Source: Antitrichia curtipendula (lineage: Eukaryota > Streptophyta > Bryopsida > Hypnales > Leucodontaceae). Taken from it: a DNA stretch of 64,000 nucleotides. The notes under the pieces were generated by a model. It did not search any database. It was not told where the DNA came from and saw nothing but the letters and a program-made list of their open reading frames with translations. This document shows, in pieces, positions 12,145-22,632 of this stretch. Numbering within the stretch: the stretch's first letter is position 1; the number at the start of each line of letters is the position of its first letter. Made by a program: the position numbers and the translations under genes. The DNA is taken from positions 25,150,254 to 25,214,253 of the forward strand of contig OX579641.1 in assembly GCA_951230915.1 (NCBI GenBank), given 5' to 3'.

Positions 12145-12270
12145 ATCGTCAAGTCGACGATGATGTTGCCGTCAAGTCTTGTATCGGTTCGGCTTGTGGA
12201 AGTCTTCTGCAAAGTGAAGCTGAATTGTCGTGCTTGAATATGAGTAGTTCTGTATCGACGAGTCGAGGAT
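12145..12270. repeat. Two imperfect palindromes in P1 intron 1
   Basis: At 12145-12161 arms ATCGTC and GACGAT flank AAGTC. At about 12253-12270 the string ATCGACGAGTCGAGGAT is an imperfect inverted repeat with core CGAGTCG. Both resemble the perfect site at 13728-13750. The equivalent intron of P2 also holds two palindromes, with different arms. Confidence 0.5.
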
Positions 12271-13727
12271 GCCTCCCGCGCAAGTTAATTTGTTGTGTCT
12301 TTGCTAATACCTTTCCGTTCCAATTGCAGAGTTTCATTGACGCAGTCGTTGAGCATTTTCAAAATATAAATCCAGACAAAGATGGTGCCCAAGTAGGTGG
12401 AACTACAGATCTGAAAAATGAGATCCAGATCATCACGCTGCCAGATGCTCTGTGGGCTTACTAGGAACGATTCCTTACAAAGCACGCGGCAGGCAAAATT
12501 ATTGATCATGTGTCCTTGACTCTTCTGAAGGACATGAAAGGATTTAAAATTAAATCAATGTCGCTGAACCGAGAGTTTTTCAAACACTGTGGCTGGTTCA
12601 CAAACCTTGCAATGTTTTTCTAAGGACTTCACACAGCACTTGCTCGGTGAAACACCTAACCGGAAGGCGTTACATCCAAAGGTCTCGCTCTCGAAGACTA
12701 AGATTCTAGTGCCCGACAATATTCCATGTCAGGATTGGGTGGAGAAGAGGAAGAAAAAGAAGATCATTCTGCAAGATCTGATGGTTGTCAAGCCCTCTCT
12801 GGTGTTCCACGACGTTAATGAAAACGTGATAGACGAGACATGGAGGTTGTAGAAGGCGAGACACAGGTTTACATCGGCCACGTGGGATATGCTAATCACC
12901 CTCCCGAAACCCGCGTACTTTGTGAAGCGTCTGAGGAATGATGCTTTTACATGTCGTGCTAAGGATTTAGAGAAGCTCCATCCGGAGGCTTTGTACATGT
13001 TTACCCAATTCATGAAGTTGAAATACCAACTTCCGGAACCTGTAGGAGAGGTTCAGATCAGAGGGCTGGATATTGCTTAGAAGGCATTTGTGACAAGCTC
13101 ACATTACCAGTATCAGCCCCGACAAGTGAATCTTGCAGTTGTTGACATCAGGGAGACGCCGAGAGCAACTGCTACGACTGTCGCTAGCGGCATAGACCCC
13201 TTCCTATACTTGCTCTATCAAAAGATGGAGCCGAGAATGTTCGAGCCAAATGTCTAGCTGTTCCTCTTTGATGACAAAGAGGACCTAAGGGCTGCAACAA
13301 ATTTTGTTGCTCTTAAACTCCATGAATATGAGTACATTGTGTCCATGTACGTACCGTGTAAAGCAAAAATGCTTAACAATGTCACGAATCGGGGGATTGC
13401 TCTTGACGTGCCATTGCTCTTTTTCTTCAAGAAAGATAACGAGTTTGCAACCGCATCTCGATCGCTGATGAAGGATATGTACACAACACCTGCCAACTGT
13501 GTATACTATCAAGATCCCGCAAGGAATACTGAGGCGAAGTGGAGAATAGAGCCAACAGAGCTTCGTATGGAGTTCTACTTGGATATTCTCCAAGCTTTTG
13601 CGAGATCGGGAGAGAATGTTTTAGGTGTCTTCTCCGAAGCAAAATTTATGCTTGCAGCCAAGGTAAGTTGTATTATACATTTTGTTTCTGAAACATTCTC
13701 TTATATGTTTTGATAATTGATTTTGCT

Positions 13728-13750
13728 ACTATCCTCGAGGCGAGGATAGT
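13728..13750. repeat. Perfect palindrome in P1 intron 2
   Basis: Ten-base arms ACTATCCTCG and CGAGGATAGT flank AGG. It lies inside the intron 13663-13822. The corresponding P2 intron carries palindromes with the core GTCGA-N-TCGAC. Confidence 0.75.
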
Positions 13751-14126
13751 GGTTGTCTGCTGAAATTTCCTTTAGAGGAATACAGAGGATTATACTGAAC
13801 ATGTGTTATCATTTGATTTCAGATGTTCGATGCGTTTTTCTACAGATTTGTGGATAAGACTAACGTGAAGCCATATCAACGAGTTTTGTACTTGGCAAGC
13901 AAGATTGATAAGAGAGATTTTATGTTTTCGAATTCACCGTACTTGCTATTGTATGAAAAACCGCAAAGCCGTGAACCTGTCGTGGTGCATTTTGAATCAC
14001 CACCATCACCACCAATGGTATTGGAATCACCGGTAGCTGTCCCGTTGTTTACAAGTGGAGAGGGAGAGACGGTGAGTCGTCATGTATCTTTTGATCATAG
14101 ACTGGAAGGCATCGATGAGTTTGGAA

Positions 14127-14461
14127 CAGGGTTGTCCCCATCACATCCTGTTCGTCCATCAGGATGTCCGGACGGACGTCAGGATTCAACCCCGGCGCTC
14201 GTCAGGATCAAAATAAATAAATTTTTTTTTTTTTTTTTTTTTTTGTGGACGGTCTATTTGGCCGTCCTTGTCGACGGCTGGCCGTCCTTGTGGACGAACG
14301 GTCCGTCCAGGTTGATGGATAGGCCGTCCTCGAAAAAATAAAAAAATAAATTTTTTTTTTTTGATCCTGATGCAATTCTGACGCGTCGGGACGCGTCGGG
14401 ACTGACACCGACAGACATCCGGACGTGAAAACCCCACGTCACGTCCGGATAGACAACCCTG
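14127..14461. mobile_element. hAT-type MITE inserted in exon 3 of P1
   Basis: Terminal inverted repeats are CAGGGTTGTC and GACAACCCTG. The 8-bp target duplication GTTTGGAA occurs at 14119-14126 and again at 14462-14469. The CAGGG terminus and 8-bp duplication are diagnostic of hAT elements. The interior has CGGACG-rich subterminal motifs, long T runs and no coding capacity. Removing element plus one duplication (343 bp) joins the P1 frame exactly, so it entered a formerly continuous exon. Confidence 0.9.
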
Positions 14462-15283
14462 GTTTGGAACTAACACATTTCAAATTCATACGTGGATGAT
14501 CTCTTCCGTCGGGAATGTTCCACCACCCGCGGCTGTTGGCGAGGCTGAGTCTGAATCAGCTGCAACTGGCGCTTCTGTTTCTGTACACGCACCTGCTGTA
14601 GAAGATGAAGGAGACTACGAAACGGACACAGAATTTGAGAGGCAGCGCGAGGAAGCCTTGAAAGATCAGGAAAACCGTCTAGACGGAGATTTGCCAATGA
14701 TCGATGTTTCTGGACATGGACCTTCTAATGTTGGACCTGAGGATGTCAGACCTGAGGATGTTGTCATCAAGAGATCCTAGCCCGCTCAAGTACCTCAAAT
14801 CCCAAGGTCCGCCGAAGAAGGACTTGTTGTCCTTAATGACGATGATGACATTGATCGTTCCCATTCTTCAGACGACGACTCCGAAGACGACAAAGGCATC
14901 CTCCGGGTAAAAGAGATGAAGCCTCTCGTTCTACCATCCGGATCAGTTGTCAAGATTGAGAAGGACTTCTGGCAAAAAGACGCGGAGAAACGGTAGAGGA
15001 GAATGCTCCGAAGAAAGGAGAAGGAGGACCTCAAAAAGGAACTCAAGAAGGCAGTGGAGAGCAAGACGAAGACTAAGGAGGAGATTCAAAGAATCAAGGA
15101 AGAGTCCCAGGTGCAATACCTGGAGCTGCAGACTCAAATGAAGCAGCTTATTGCGCAAATGCAACCGACCCAGCCGCCAGCCAATACTAAGGATTCTTCC
15201 CAACATCTGACACCGCAGGTCCCTATGCTCTCCACCTCAGCACCTATCGTTAAGCAAGTGCAAGTACTGGTGTCGGGGCTCCC

Positions 15284-15483
15284 ATATCGTCGAGGCGAGG
15301 ATATAGAGGTTCACGCCTCTACGCTCGTGCATGTCGACGTGGTGGCGTGCACCCCTGCATCCCAGCTGTTAAGTGTCCCTTCTCCACAGGACGGAGCCTT
15401 CGAGGTGAAAACCTCTGTTGCCATGGACGTCTCGAAGCCGGGCTAGAAGACAGGCGAGGTGGAGCCTCATCCTCGACTCGAGG
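15284..15483. repeat. Two further P1-type palindromes in the 3' coding part
   Basis: At 15284-15304 arms ATATCgTCG and CGAgGATAT surround AGG. At 15471-15483 CCTCGA and TCGAGG surround C. They share the ATCCTCGA/TCGAGGAT arm sequence with the intronic site at 13728-13750. Confidence 0.55.
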
Positions 15484-15675
15484 GTGCCCCTGATGTTGGG
15501 GAGGCAGTTGGCGCAGCGGCCAATGCTGTAGGCGTACCGGCCTGTGGGATGTCCTTCGAGTCGATGCCTTCTCCAATGTCCGTGGATGAAGAGAAGGTAG
15601 ATTACGAGGCTAGCGACGATGAAATCCGTCGCAATGTCGCGGAGGGGAGAGAAGCAGGGAAAACGACGATGGCTA

Positions 15676-18600
15676 TCTTACGCGTAATCTAGGTGTAAGC
15701 ACCTTTAACACACAATTGTGGTTAGATGACACGAAATATCGTCCCAGGGACTCTACTATGTTGTTATGGATTTGGATTTGTTCGGATTATCTCAAAAACA
15801 ACCCAAAGGAACCCACAATCTCTTTTCCTTTTTCTGGATCCTACTTCTTTTCGGATTCTGATCCGGATCCGTCCTCTTCCGGAATCCGGATACAATCACT
15901 CATCGGTTTGTTATACCCCTGTTTTACCTTCAGGGGGTCCGCTTTTGCTCTTTAAAGAGGCAAGGACTCCACCACTTATCAATCACACACTCTAACACCT
16001 ACAAAACAATCCAAGACACTCTACAGATCTAAATGTTGCGACGAAGTAGGTTTCTGTCTCCTCACGACTTTTCGGATGGCCTATCCGGGAAGCAGATCAC
16101 ACAAAATCTGGTCTCTCGTCTCCACTACAATGACAGATATATAATCATTCGATTTAAACACACGAGAAAATCTACGAGAAAGTAGTTGGTGCTGTAGTTG
16201 GCAGATCTTCCGATAAGTGGGGATTTTCCCCTTGGCGGCCGTTTCTTCGCACGGAACTAAGATTAGTTCCGGAACCTCACCCTCTCCACTCCAATCGGAT
16301 TACCGTTCCAGTAATTTAAAGACCTTAAATGCACAAGTCCTACAAATCCGACCTAACTCCTTCAAAGATCCTCTTCTAATGTCTAAATCAAAACAGCCAT
16401 GAATCCGGATTCCTCCTTCCCAGTTCCTCACAACTCACAAAGCACACAAACACACCGCCCAAGTCCTCCAAACAATACTTAGAACATGGAAAGTCCACTA
16501 AGTGGCTCAGATCAAAGTAAGAAACGTGAAATGAATATTGAAATTGCATAAGGATGGAATGAATGAGCAACAGACCTGCTCACCATTTAAAACCAAAACA
16601 AAAAGGAAAAAAGACAACCGAAAATCAAGCTAACCAACTACAGAAGCATCCGAGATATCCCTAAAATTCCGGAAACGGGCCCACATACGGAAAATCCGTT
16701 CCGAAAAATCCTAAAGTCTAAATTTAACTCCTAAACCCTACTTTCTTCGGCTTCTTTGAGCTGTTCCCGGACTGCGCCAGAGATGTCTTCGCCCTGGTCT
16801 TCGGCAACGGTGTGAACTTTTCGGCCGCACGAGTCGGGATTTTCCGCTTCTTCGGCGGTGAATCTTCCTCCTCATTCGTCTCTGTCGCGAATTCCGTCTC
16901 GAAGTCCTCCTTCTCGGATTCGAGAATCTCCATCTCCCGGATTGGCGAGTCCAAGTCAATTGGCTCGTTGGCAGGCTTCGGCGACGATGGCATCGCAGGA
17001 GTCTCCTCCTGCATGTGGACGAAGTCGTCTGGATGAGTCTTGGCCGGATTCTCCATTGCCCCAATCCGGTTGAGCAAATTACCCTTAATCTGCTTCCCTT
17101 CATCCGGCGTCTGAGTTTGAGTCGACGTGGAAGTTCCGCCCTGCTCTAGAACATTCTGCCTATCTTCCTGATTCTTGGCCGAAAAGTATGTTCTCTTGGT
17201 TAACCATTCCCGCTGCACATGTGGCTTCAAGAGAGACCGCAACCCTCCTGGTTGCAACATGACTGGAATCCCCACAACTGGCTTTGGCGGGGTCTGGAGA
17301 TATGGATTGGTGGTGAGATCCGCTTCCGGAAAGGTCGAGAAGTCCATCGCCCTATCCGGATCGACGCGTGCTACTAAGGTTTGCATCTCCTGGAGCACCT
17401 TCTGCATCTGGGCCTCGAAATCCATAAGGATCATGACGACCTTGGATCTGGCCACGTGTCCCCCTGCTACCAATTGGGCGTCATAGAGTCATGCCTTGTT
17501 TACAACGTCCGCTGGTTGTCCAATTAGGGTCTGGAGATTTCGGACATCTGCATGGCGTCCTTCTTGTTCCTCAGGGCCGCCACGCACTCTCCTTGTGCCT
17601 AGTTTTCTGACTTTCCGCCTCCTTCCAGCTTCTCTCTAGAGCCCGGATCTGATCGTCCTTTTGATGGATGATTTCCGGATTTGGCCTCTGCTTAATCTCC
17701 TCGATGATTTCTCCGGGTGGCACGTTCAGCTCTATCGCCACCTCCTCCATGAATTGGATGGCCTTGTGGTGCAGGTTCCAAGCCTAGTGCATCCAATCGA
17801 ATCCGATGTCGAAGAATTCCCTAAGAGGCGGCTTCTCCTCTTCCGGAACTGGGCTTGGTTCCCGCGGTTCCGTCTCAGGTTGCTTCCCCCGTGAACCCGG
17901 ATCCGTTGACTTCCACCTAGGCTTCTTCCGCTCTAAAGCTCCCTCTTCCGGATCCTCTTCTTCCTTTGGCATCGGCTCATCCTTCTCCAGTTCATCCGTA
18001 AGTTCGTACTTGACCAGCTCCAATCCGGTGTTGTACACCAACATCTCGTCCGACGTCAATACGTCCCCGTGGTGGTAGATATAGAAGAGGTAGGGGCTGA
18101 TCGGGCTATACCAGCTCTTGGACACATGATCCGCGAGCTTTGACACCACCTATGCTATGATACGTCCCCAATGCACTACCCTTTCTTCCAACGCTCCAAA
18201 AATGGTGTTGGCCATCGTAACTGTGACATGGGTAGGTTTATCCGAATACAGTATAGGGATAAGAAAGTTTAACACTCGTTTATGGCGCTCATCCACGCAG
18301 TCACTGATCGCATAATCTTCCTTCGCGTGAGGAGGGTTCCGGAACTTTCCGGTGGCGTACTTATCCACCCGAAAGGCAAACCCGTCTTCGAATTTCCGGA
18401 ACAAGTAGACTTCTGCCCATACGTCCTCCGTCCACCCCTTGGGCTGCCCTCGCACCATCAGTTCGTACTGGTTTGAAGTCCCGTTGATCAGCTCTTGGAT
18501 CAATTCCTCCCCTCTCAGATTCCATGGCCGCTCGATCAATCCGGCACACCCTAATTGCTTCAAGTCCTGCTCTAACTCCTGTCAAGCGGTGGGATCAATC

Positions 18601-19013
18601 GGTATGGACGGACTCACCATCTGGGCAACTACCGACGGTTTCGCGGATCGCGGCGCGCTACCTTCTGCCATGGCTGCACCGACCAAGTAACCCTAATCCG
18701 GCCTCACCTCTCTCTATCCGTAAACACACTCTCACCAGACTTTCACTCAACTAGCTACACGCGGAGGAGTTTGGAAACTCAAGAAGTGAAGAGAGTCGAG
18801 CTGGTGGTGGCCCTTAAGTAGCTAAAACCACGCCACCAGTTCCCGGATTGGAACAGAATTAGGATTCTGTTCCCGAGGCGCGTCCCCTAGCCTCGTAGGC
18901 CGGATCCCTAGTCCGTAGGTGGCGGCGTTCCGGTCCATTTCCGAAAACCCTATCCTAACCGGATCGGAAACTAGTTTCTGAATGAAGGCTTATTCCAAAT
19001 GTAAGCTCTTCCG
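15676..19013 (-). mobile_element. LTR-A, copy 2 (truncated solo-like LTR)
   Basis: Aligns throughout with the complete LTR at 37629-41080, in the same minus orientation. The shared end ACGCGTAATCTAGGTGTAAG is at about 15681, and the match stops at 19013 in CTTCCGG, where the complete copy runs on for about 110 bp to its terminus. The internal domain of the retrotransposon is absent, so it is a truncated LTR, not an element. It ends the P1 reading frame on its left. No target duplication was found. Confidence 0.8.
16724..18671 (-). pseudogene. LTR-A internal reading frame (LTR-ORF), copy 2
   Basis: ATG at 18671 (MAEGSAPRSAKPS...), end at 16724 (...KKPKKVGFRS). The protein is about 640 residues long when breaks are ignored. 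Its N-terminal domain has GLIERPWNLRGEEL, WTEDVWAEVYLF, YAISDCVDERHKRVL and TVTMANTIFGAL, aligning with KPWGFKDERM, WTEEIWREVYKF, YAVEDCIDDRH and TITLGNTIF of the LTR-B frame. An acidic linker and a basic C-terminus follow. Breaks include TAG at 18150 and 17784, where the 38-40 kb copy has CAG at 40113 and 39765. Other stops occur near 18580, 17600 and 17480. Role unknown. No homology to gag, pol or env was recognised. Confidence 0.7.
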
Positions 19014-19290
19014 GTAGGGTTGACAGGACGTCCAGACGTCCGGACGTCCGCCGGACGTGGGCGCTGACCCCGGACGTCTTTTGACATCCCTGGACGGGAC
19101 GTCGGCACGGACGGCCCAACAGTCGGACAGGGCGTCAGGGGGCTCACGGACAATCTTGCGGACGGGCCCTCGGGCGGACAGGGCGTCGGGCTCGCGGACG
19201 GATTGTGCGGACAGGGCGTCCGCACGATCTGCCTGTCCGATTCTGGGGCGTCCGATTTGCACGTACGCGTCCGCATTGCCTGGTCCGCCT
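19014..19290 (+). repeat. GGACG/GGACGTCC-rich array upstream of Q3
   Basis: Many CGGACG, GGACGTCC and GGGCGTC units occur. The first about 80 bp (AGGGTTGACAGG...GACATCCCTG) resemble a very short hAT-MITE with the same CGGACG motifs as 14127-14461, but no target duplication is visible. The rest matches the pattern of GC-rich arrays upstream of Q1 and Q2. Confidence 0.5.
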
Positions 19291-19299
19291 TCGGACGCC

Positions 19300-19306
19300 A
19301 TAAATA
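19300..19306 (+). promoter_or_regulatory. TATA-like box of Q3
   Basis: ATAAATA follows the GC-rich array, about 275 bp upstream of the Q3 ATG. It occupies the same relative position as the TATA boxes of Q1 and Q2. Confidence 0.4.
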
Positions 19307-19581
19307 GCGCGGCGGACGACTCATTCTTCACAATTGTTTTCCTTGCGGAGTGGGTGATCCAGTGCCTCTCAGTGGCTCTGCGCGCCCCTTTCGTTTTGGT
19401 GCATGAACGATTGTGCTCGGATACTGAATTGCACCAAATTATTTTGGTGATTACTTGGTTTTGAAGGCCTTGTTAACAACTTCACCCCGTTTCATTGGCA
19501 AGTGTCAAACATTTTGTTCAGTTGTTCTAAAGATTCATGTGAACTTCGTCATCAAATCATTTCATTTTAATCAAGGTTATC

Positions 19582-20679
19582 ATGCCTCGCAATAGTAGCT
19601 CAAGGTCCAGTAACAAAGGCAAATCCTAGGACATGAACTGGGGAGATTGGGCAAATCCAATGTGTGTAGCTGAACCTGAATGGAAAGAAGAGCCCAAGAA
19701 GGTTTAGGACTGCACAATGTGCAAAAAGTACGTCAAAATGACGCACCTCTCCAAAATGCGGTCACAAGAACGAGCAGACAAGCAAGTTCGACGCTGGGAA
19801 GGACAAATTTCCACGTGCAAGAGCCAACACTTTGTGCACCGATACGAGGAAGTAACGCGGTGGACTGAGCTGCCTGACTCCAAACCAAATGTTATGAATT
19901 ATTCCAACATGGCCATGGTTTGGGTAGAGATTGTACTCCACAAAGATGTAGACTGGCGCACAATTTACGGGAAAAATGTTGACAATATGAAGCGCACTGA
20001 CACTGTTATTTATACGAGTTGGACTCAACCAAGTGATTGTATGCGAATGTGGTCCAATTGAGGGCAGTTTGGATTTCCACCGGTTGTATTGCCGGATGCT
20101 GAGGATGAATGGTCGGACAACGATGATGTAGAAGACAATCCAGCACCCGTTACATTTACAGTGGGACATGAGTGTCAAGAAGCTCGGGAAGACATCGAGT
20201 TCAATCAACAAATGCAAGAAGCTATGCGTAGAAGCATGGAGGATCGGGGTCAACAACACGGGCATGACAGGTCCTACCAACATGATCATACTGCATCTGG
20301 TTCACAAGATGGTCAAAGGGTCTTATACTACGCTAACGACCCCCAAGGTACTTAATACAACCTAGAAAGAAGCCATGGAACCACACATTATTTTAGATCT
20401 AGCCAAGGAGGCTCCCAATACTATTCCGGATCTACTACGGGTGGTTCATATGAGCGTCACACAGGCTCTCGTCATGTCAAACCAAGGCAAGGAAGGTCTC
20501 AACACCATGATGTAGTTCCTCCTCCAACTTTTGGAGGTCCTTACTATGGAAATCCCAATCAAGGAGCTACACCAAGCGACTATGGATGCACTTGGGGCGG
20601 AGGACCATATCTTGGCATTTATGGATCCGGTTCCACACCACCAAAACGTAGAGATGACATCCATTCAAATTTCGAGTAA
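19582..20679 (+). pseudogene. Q3: Q-family protein with G/S/Y-rich C-terminus, broken
   Basis: A single frame from ATG 19582 to TAA 20677-20679 (about 365 codons) is interrupted by TAG 19627, TAG 19705, TGA 20059 and TAA 20353. All four can arise by one C-to-T change (CAG, CAG, CGA, CAA). The shared Q domain is recognisable from CKKYVKMTHLSKM to WVEIVLHKDVDWRTI, parallel to KYVDWCHIDKLF and YVEVVLKKEVDWSSI in Q1. The domain is shorter at its N-terminus and lacks the basic leader of Q1 and Q2. The C-terminal third is rich in Gly, Ser, Tyr and Gln, a low-complexity composition. No function recognised. Confidence 0.6.
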
Positions 20680-21508
20680 AGTAGGTAGAGCTATTTTAGT
20701 CGTTGTCTCACAATCGAGTGGGCCTTGGAATCTTTTGCCATTGGATTATGGAGTGTGACAATCATAGTACAAAAATATCGGCATCTCGGCGAATAGCATT
20801 TACGTACTAAAATACTTTGATGTAAATATATTTTATTAAAATGTATTTGGAGGTTGGTACTTGGTATCATCATAGCGGTATCGTTCAAGTATCAACTGTA
20901 TTGCTTTTCAATATTAAAAATATTTGCGTACGATGAAATTCTATTATCATTATATATGTTCAACATTGATTATACAATTTTGAACCCAACCAGACCAAAC
21001 TAACATCCATCAACAATAATTGTTGCATTGCACTTCTCATTCAAGGATTTCAAGCAAAACATATGATGAATGCATAAATAGATGGTAGACATTGGACATT
21101 GGAAGTTTCAAAACACACAAACATTTCAAAACTTTATATCAATTTTAAAGGTGCACATATATTGGCATACACTGATGGTGCATATATGGGTGGAAGCATG
21201 TTAATAGGAGCCACTAGTGGACTTTAATGGACTTCTTTGAATACTGATTTTACTCTTAGAAGGTGCCACCTATCCTAATTAATTGCAATTAAAACTGCCA
21301 GAATTCGTCATCTGACACGTAGTACACAACATTAACGCAGGTGCCCAAAAATTGAATTTCTCTCGCTTCTGGACTCGTCGTCTCTCTCCTCTGGTTGCAC
21401 TGTTGTCTCACCCTGTGTGTTTTGAAACTTTTTTTTGATTTGTGTTGTGGGTATTGCGTGATTAGTATTAGGGCAATGAACTCGGACTAGGCTACTGTTG
21501 CAGGTGCA
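20680..21508. other. AT-rich intergenic region
   Basis: No supported gene. The last 150 bp before 21509 are the probable 5' region of the next gene. Confidence 0.4.
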
Positions 21509-22177
21509 ATGGAGGAGACGTGGGTGCGCAGGAGAAGTTTGGGCAAGGAAGAGAAACGAGGGCGCCGAGAGAGTTTCGGGAAGGATTTTGAGAGGAAACT
21601 GAATTTCAAGCCTGAGATGAGTATAGAGAAATGTAAAGAAGAGATTGCTTTCTACACAGCACAATCTGAGAAAATTTTTGAGAGTGAGAGGGGCTTAACT
21701 CGAGGAGGATTGAATCCTAAATTAGCGGCCGACATTGCCTTCGTCACTGACGCAGATGTAGAGGACTTGTTTGGGAAGTGTACGAAATTGCGCACCACGA
21801 ATACATTCTTGCAACCTAACGCAAGGAAAGATTTGATGGAGCTGTATTGCAAGATTTACGGATCACATTCAGTTACCAACAATGAATTTTCCGAGTGGCT
21901 TGTGAAAGGGTACATCGCGAATTTGAAGAAGAAGAGGGTTAACTAGGCATTGGCAGCATCAACAACTGCTTTGGAGAAAGCGGATCGTGCACAGAGGCTC
22001 TTATTGAGGCTCATGAGTCCAGAATCGAGTGATGAAGGTGTTGCCTCTACTTTGAAGGAGGGATTTCGAGACAGCAGTAGCAGTCGTTTGAAAGAAGCGA
22101 CAATGAAAACCAACGGAGTGGAGGTGAGGCCAGTGAAAACCTCCGGGAGTTTAGGGTTAGAACGTTATATTCATTAA
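21509..22177 (+). pseudogene. Unrecognised charged protein, one in-frame TAG
   Basis: ATG 21509 opens a frame of about 220 codons ending at 22177, with TAG at 21944-21946 after ...KKKRVN. The protein is rich in Lys, Arg and Glu and reads like real coding sequence (few rare residues, helical pattern ALEKADRAQRLLLRLMSPES after the TAG). The TAG may be a mutated Gln codon, as elsewhere here, or a true end giving a 145-residue protein. No domain recognised and no second copy in the window. Confidence 0.45.
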
Positions 22178-22632
22178 AATGAGAGGTTTCCACTGAATTG
22201 AGAGGTGTTGAGACCAAGTAATTGACCTATAGTGCATCGAAATATAGTACATATAAGCATGAAACATATAACTAGTACCACTAACAAGTACATGGCCGCC
22301 TCTACAGCATGAAGAAGGGGGCACAAAATTCAAACAATTGTGTCATTCCAATGACACTTGATTGTTTTATACAATCGTGTGATATTATCCGACGTAAACG
22401 TCTTGCAAACTTTATTCACATTGTTGGTAATTACTGCAAGTGTGATTCACTGCACCATGGCAATGTATGTAATATGTGCAGATAGCTTGTGTACCTCTAG
22501 ACTATGACTCTACAATATGAACATCTCTTATATGTGCGACTTACTCTTGAGCATCTCCATGGCCTTCCCAATCTCTGGCCCGCGGCTGTATCCATTACTA
22601 GCTTGCTTGTATTCCTGTCGTGCTTGTCGCCT
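22178..22632. other. Intergenic region between two convergent genes
   Basis: Nothing coding is seen. It separates the plus-strand gene ending at 22177 from the minus-strand FCP1-like gene ending at 22633. Confidence 0.4.

Larger units (their letters stand above)
11346..15677 (+). pseudogene. P1: ParB-like / beta-class N-methyltransferase fusion, decayed and cut by LTR-A
   Basis: Exons are 11346-12122, 12330-13662 and 13823-about 15677, with GT-AG introns in phase 0. Exon 1 has the ParB-like signature FMIINGQHSITASK. Exon 2 carries a degenerate methyltransferase: motif IV-like NLAVVDIRET near 13130 (family consensus DPPY/W), then ELRMEFYLDILQ...NVLGVFSEAKF near 13560-13650, matching the beta-class order IV...X-I. 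Exon 3 continues the fold, then an acidic linker and a coiled coil (15000-15140). Breaks: TAG at 11559, 12462, 12850, 13078, 13255, 14778, 14994 and 15444, TAA at 11994, a frameshift near 12600, a hAT MITE at 14127-14461 and LTR-A at the end. Intron 1 is at the same position as in P2. Catalytic residues look lost, so methylation activity is unlikely. The start at 11346 is the first ATG of the open frame. Confidence 0.65.

Noticed and set aside
19014..19094. Second hAT MITE next to LTR-A copy 2
   Set aside because: The ends AGGGTTGACAGG and GACATCCCTG are suggestive, but no 8-bp target duplication is present and the left flank is a broken LTR.
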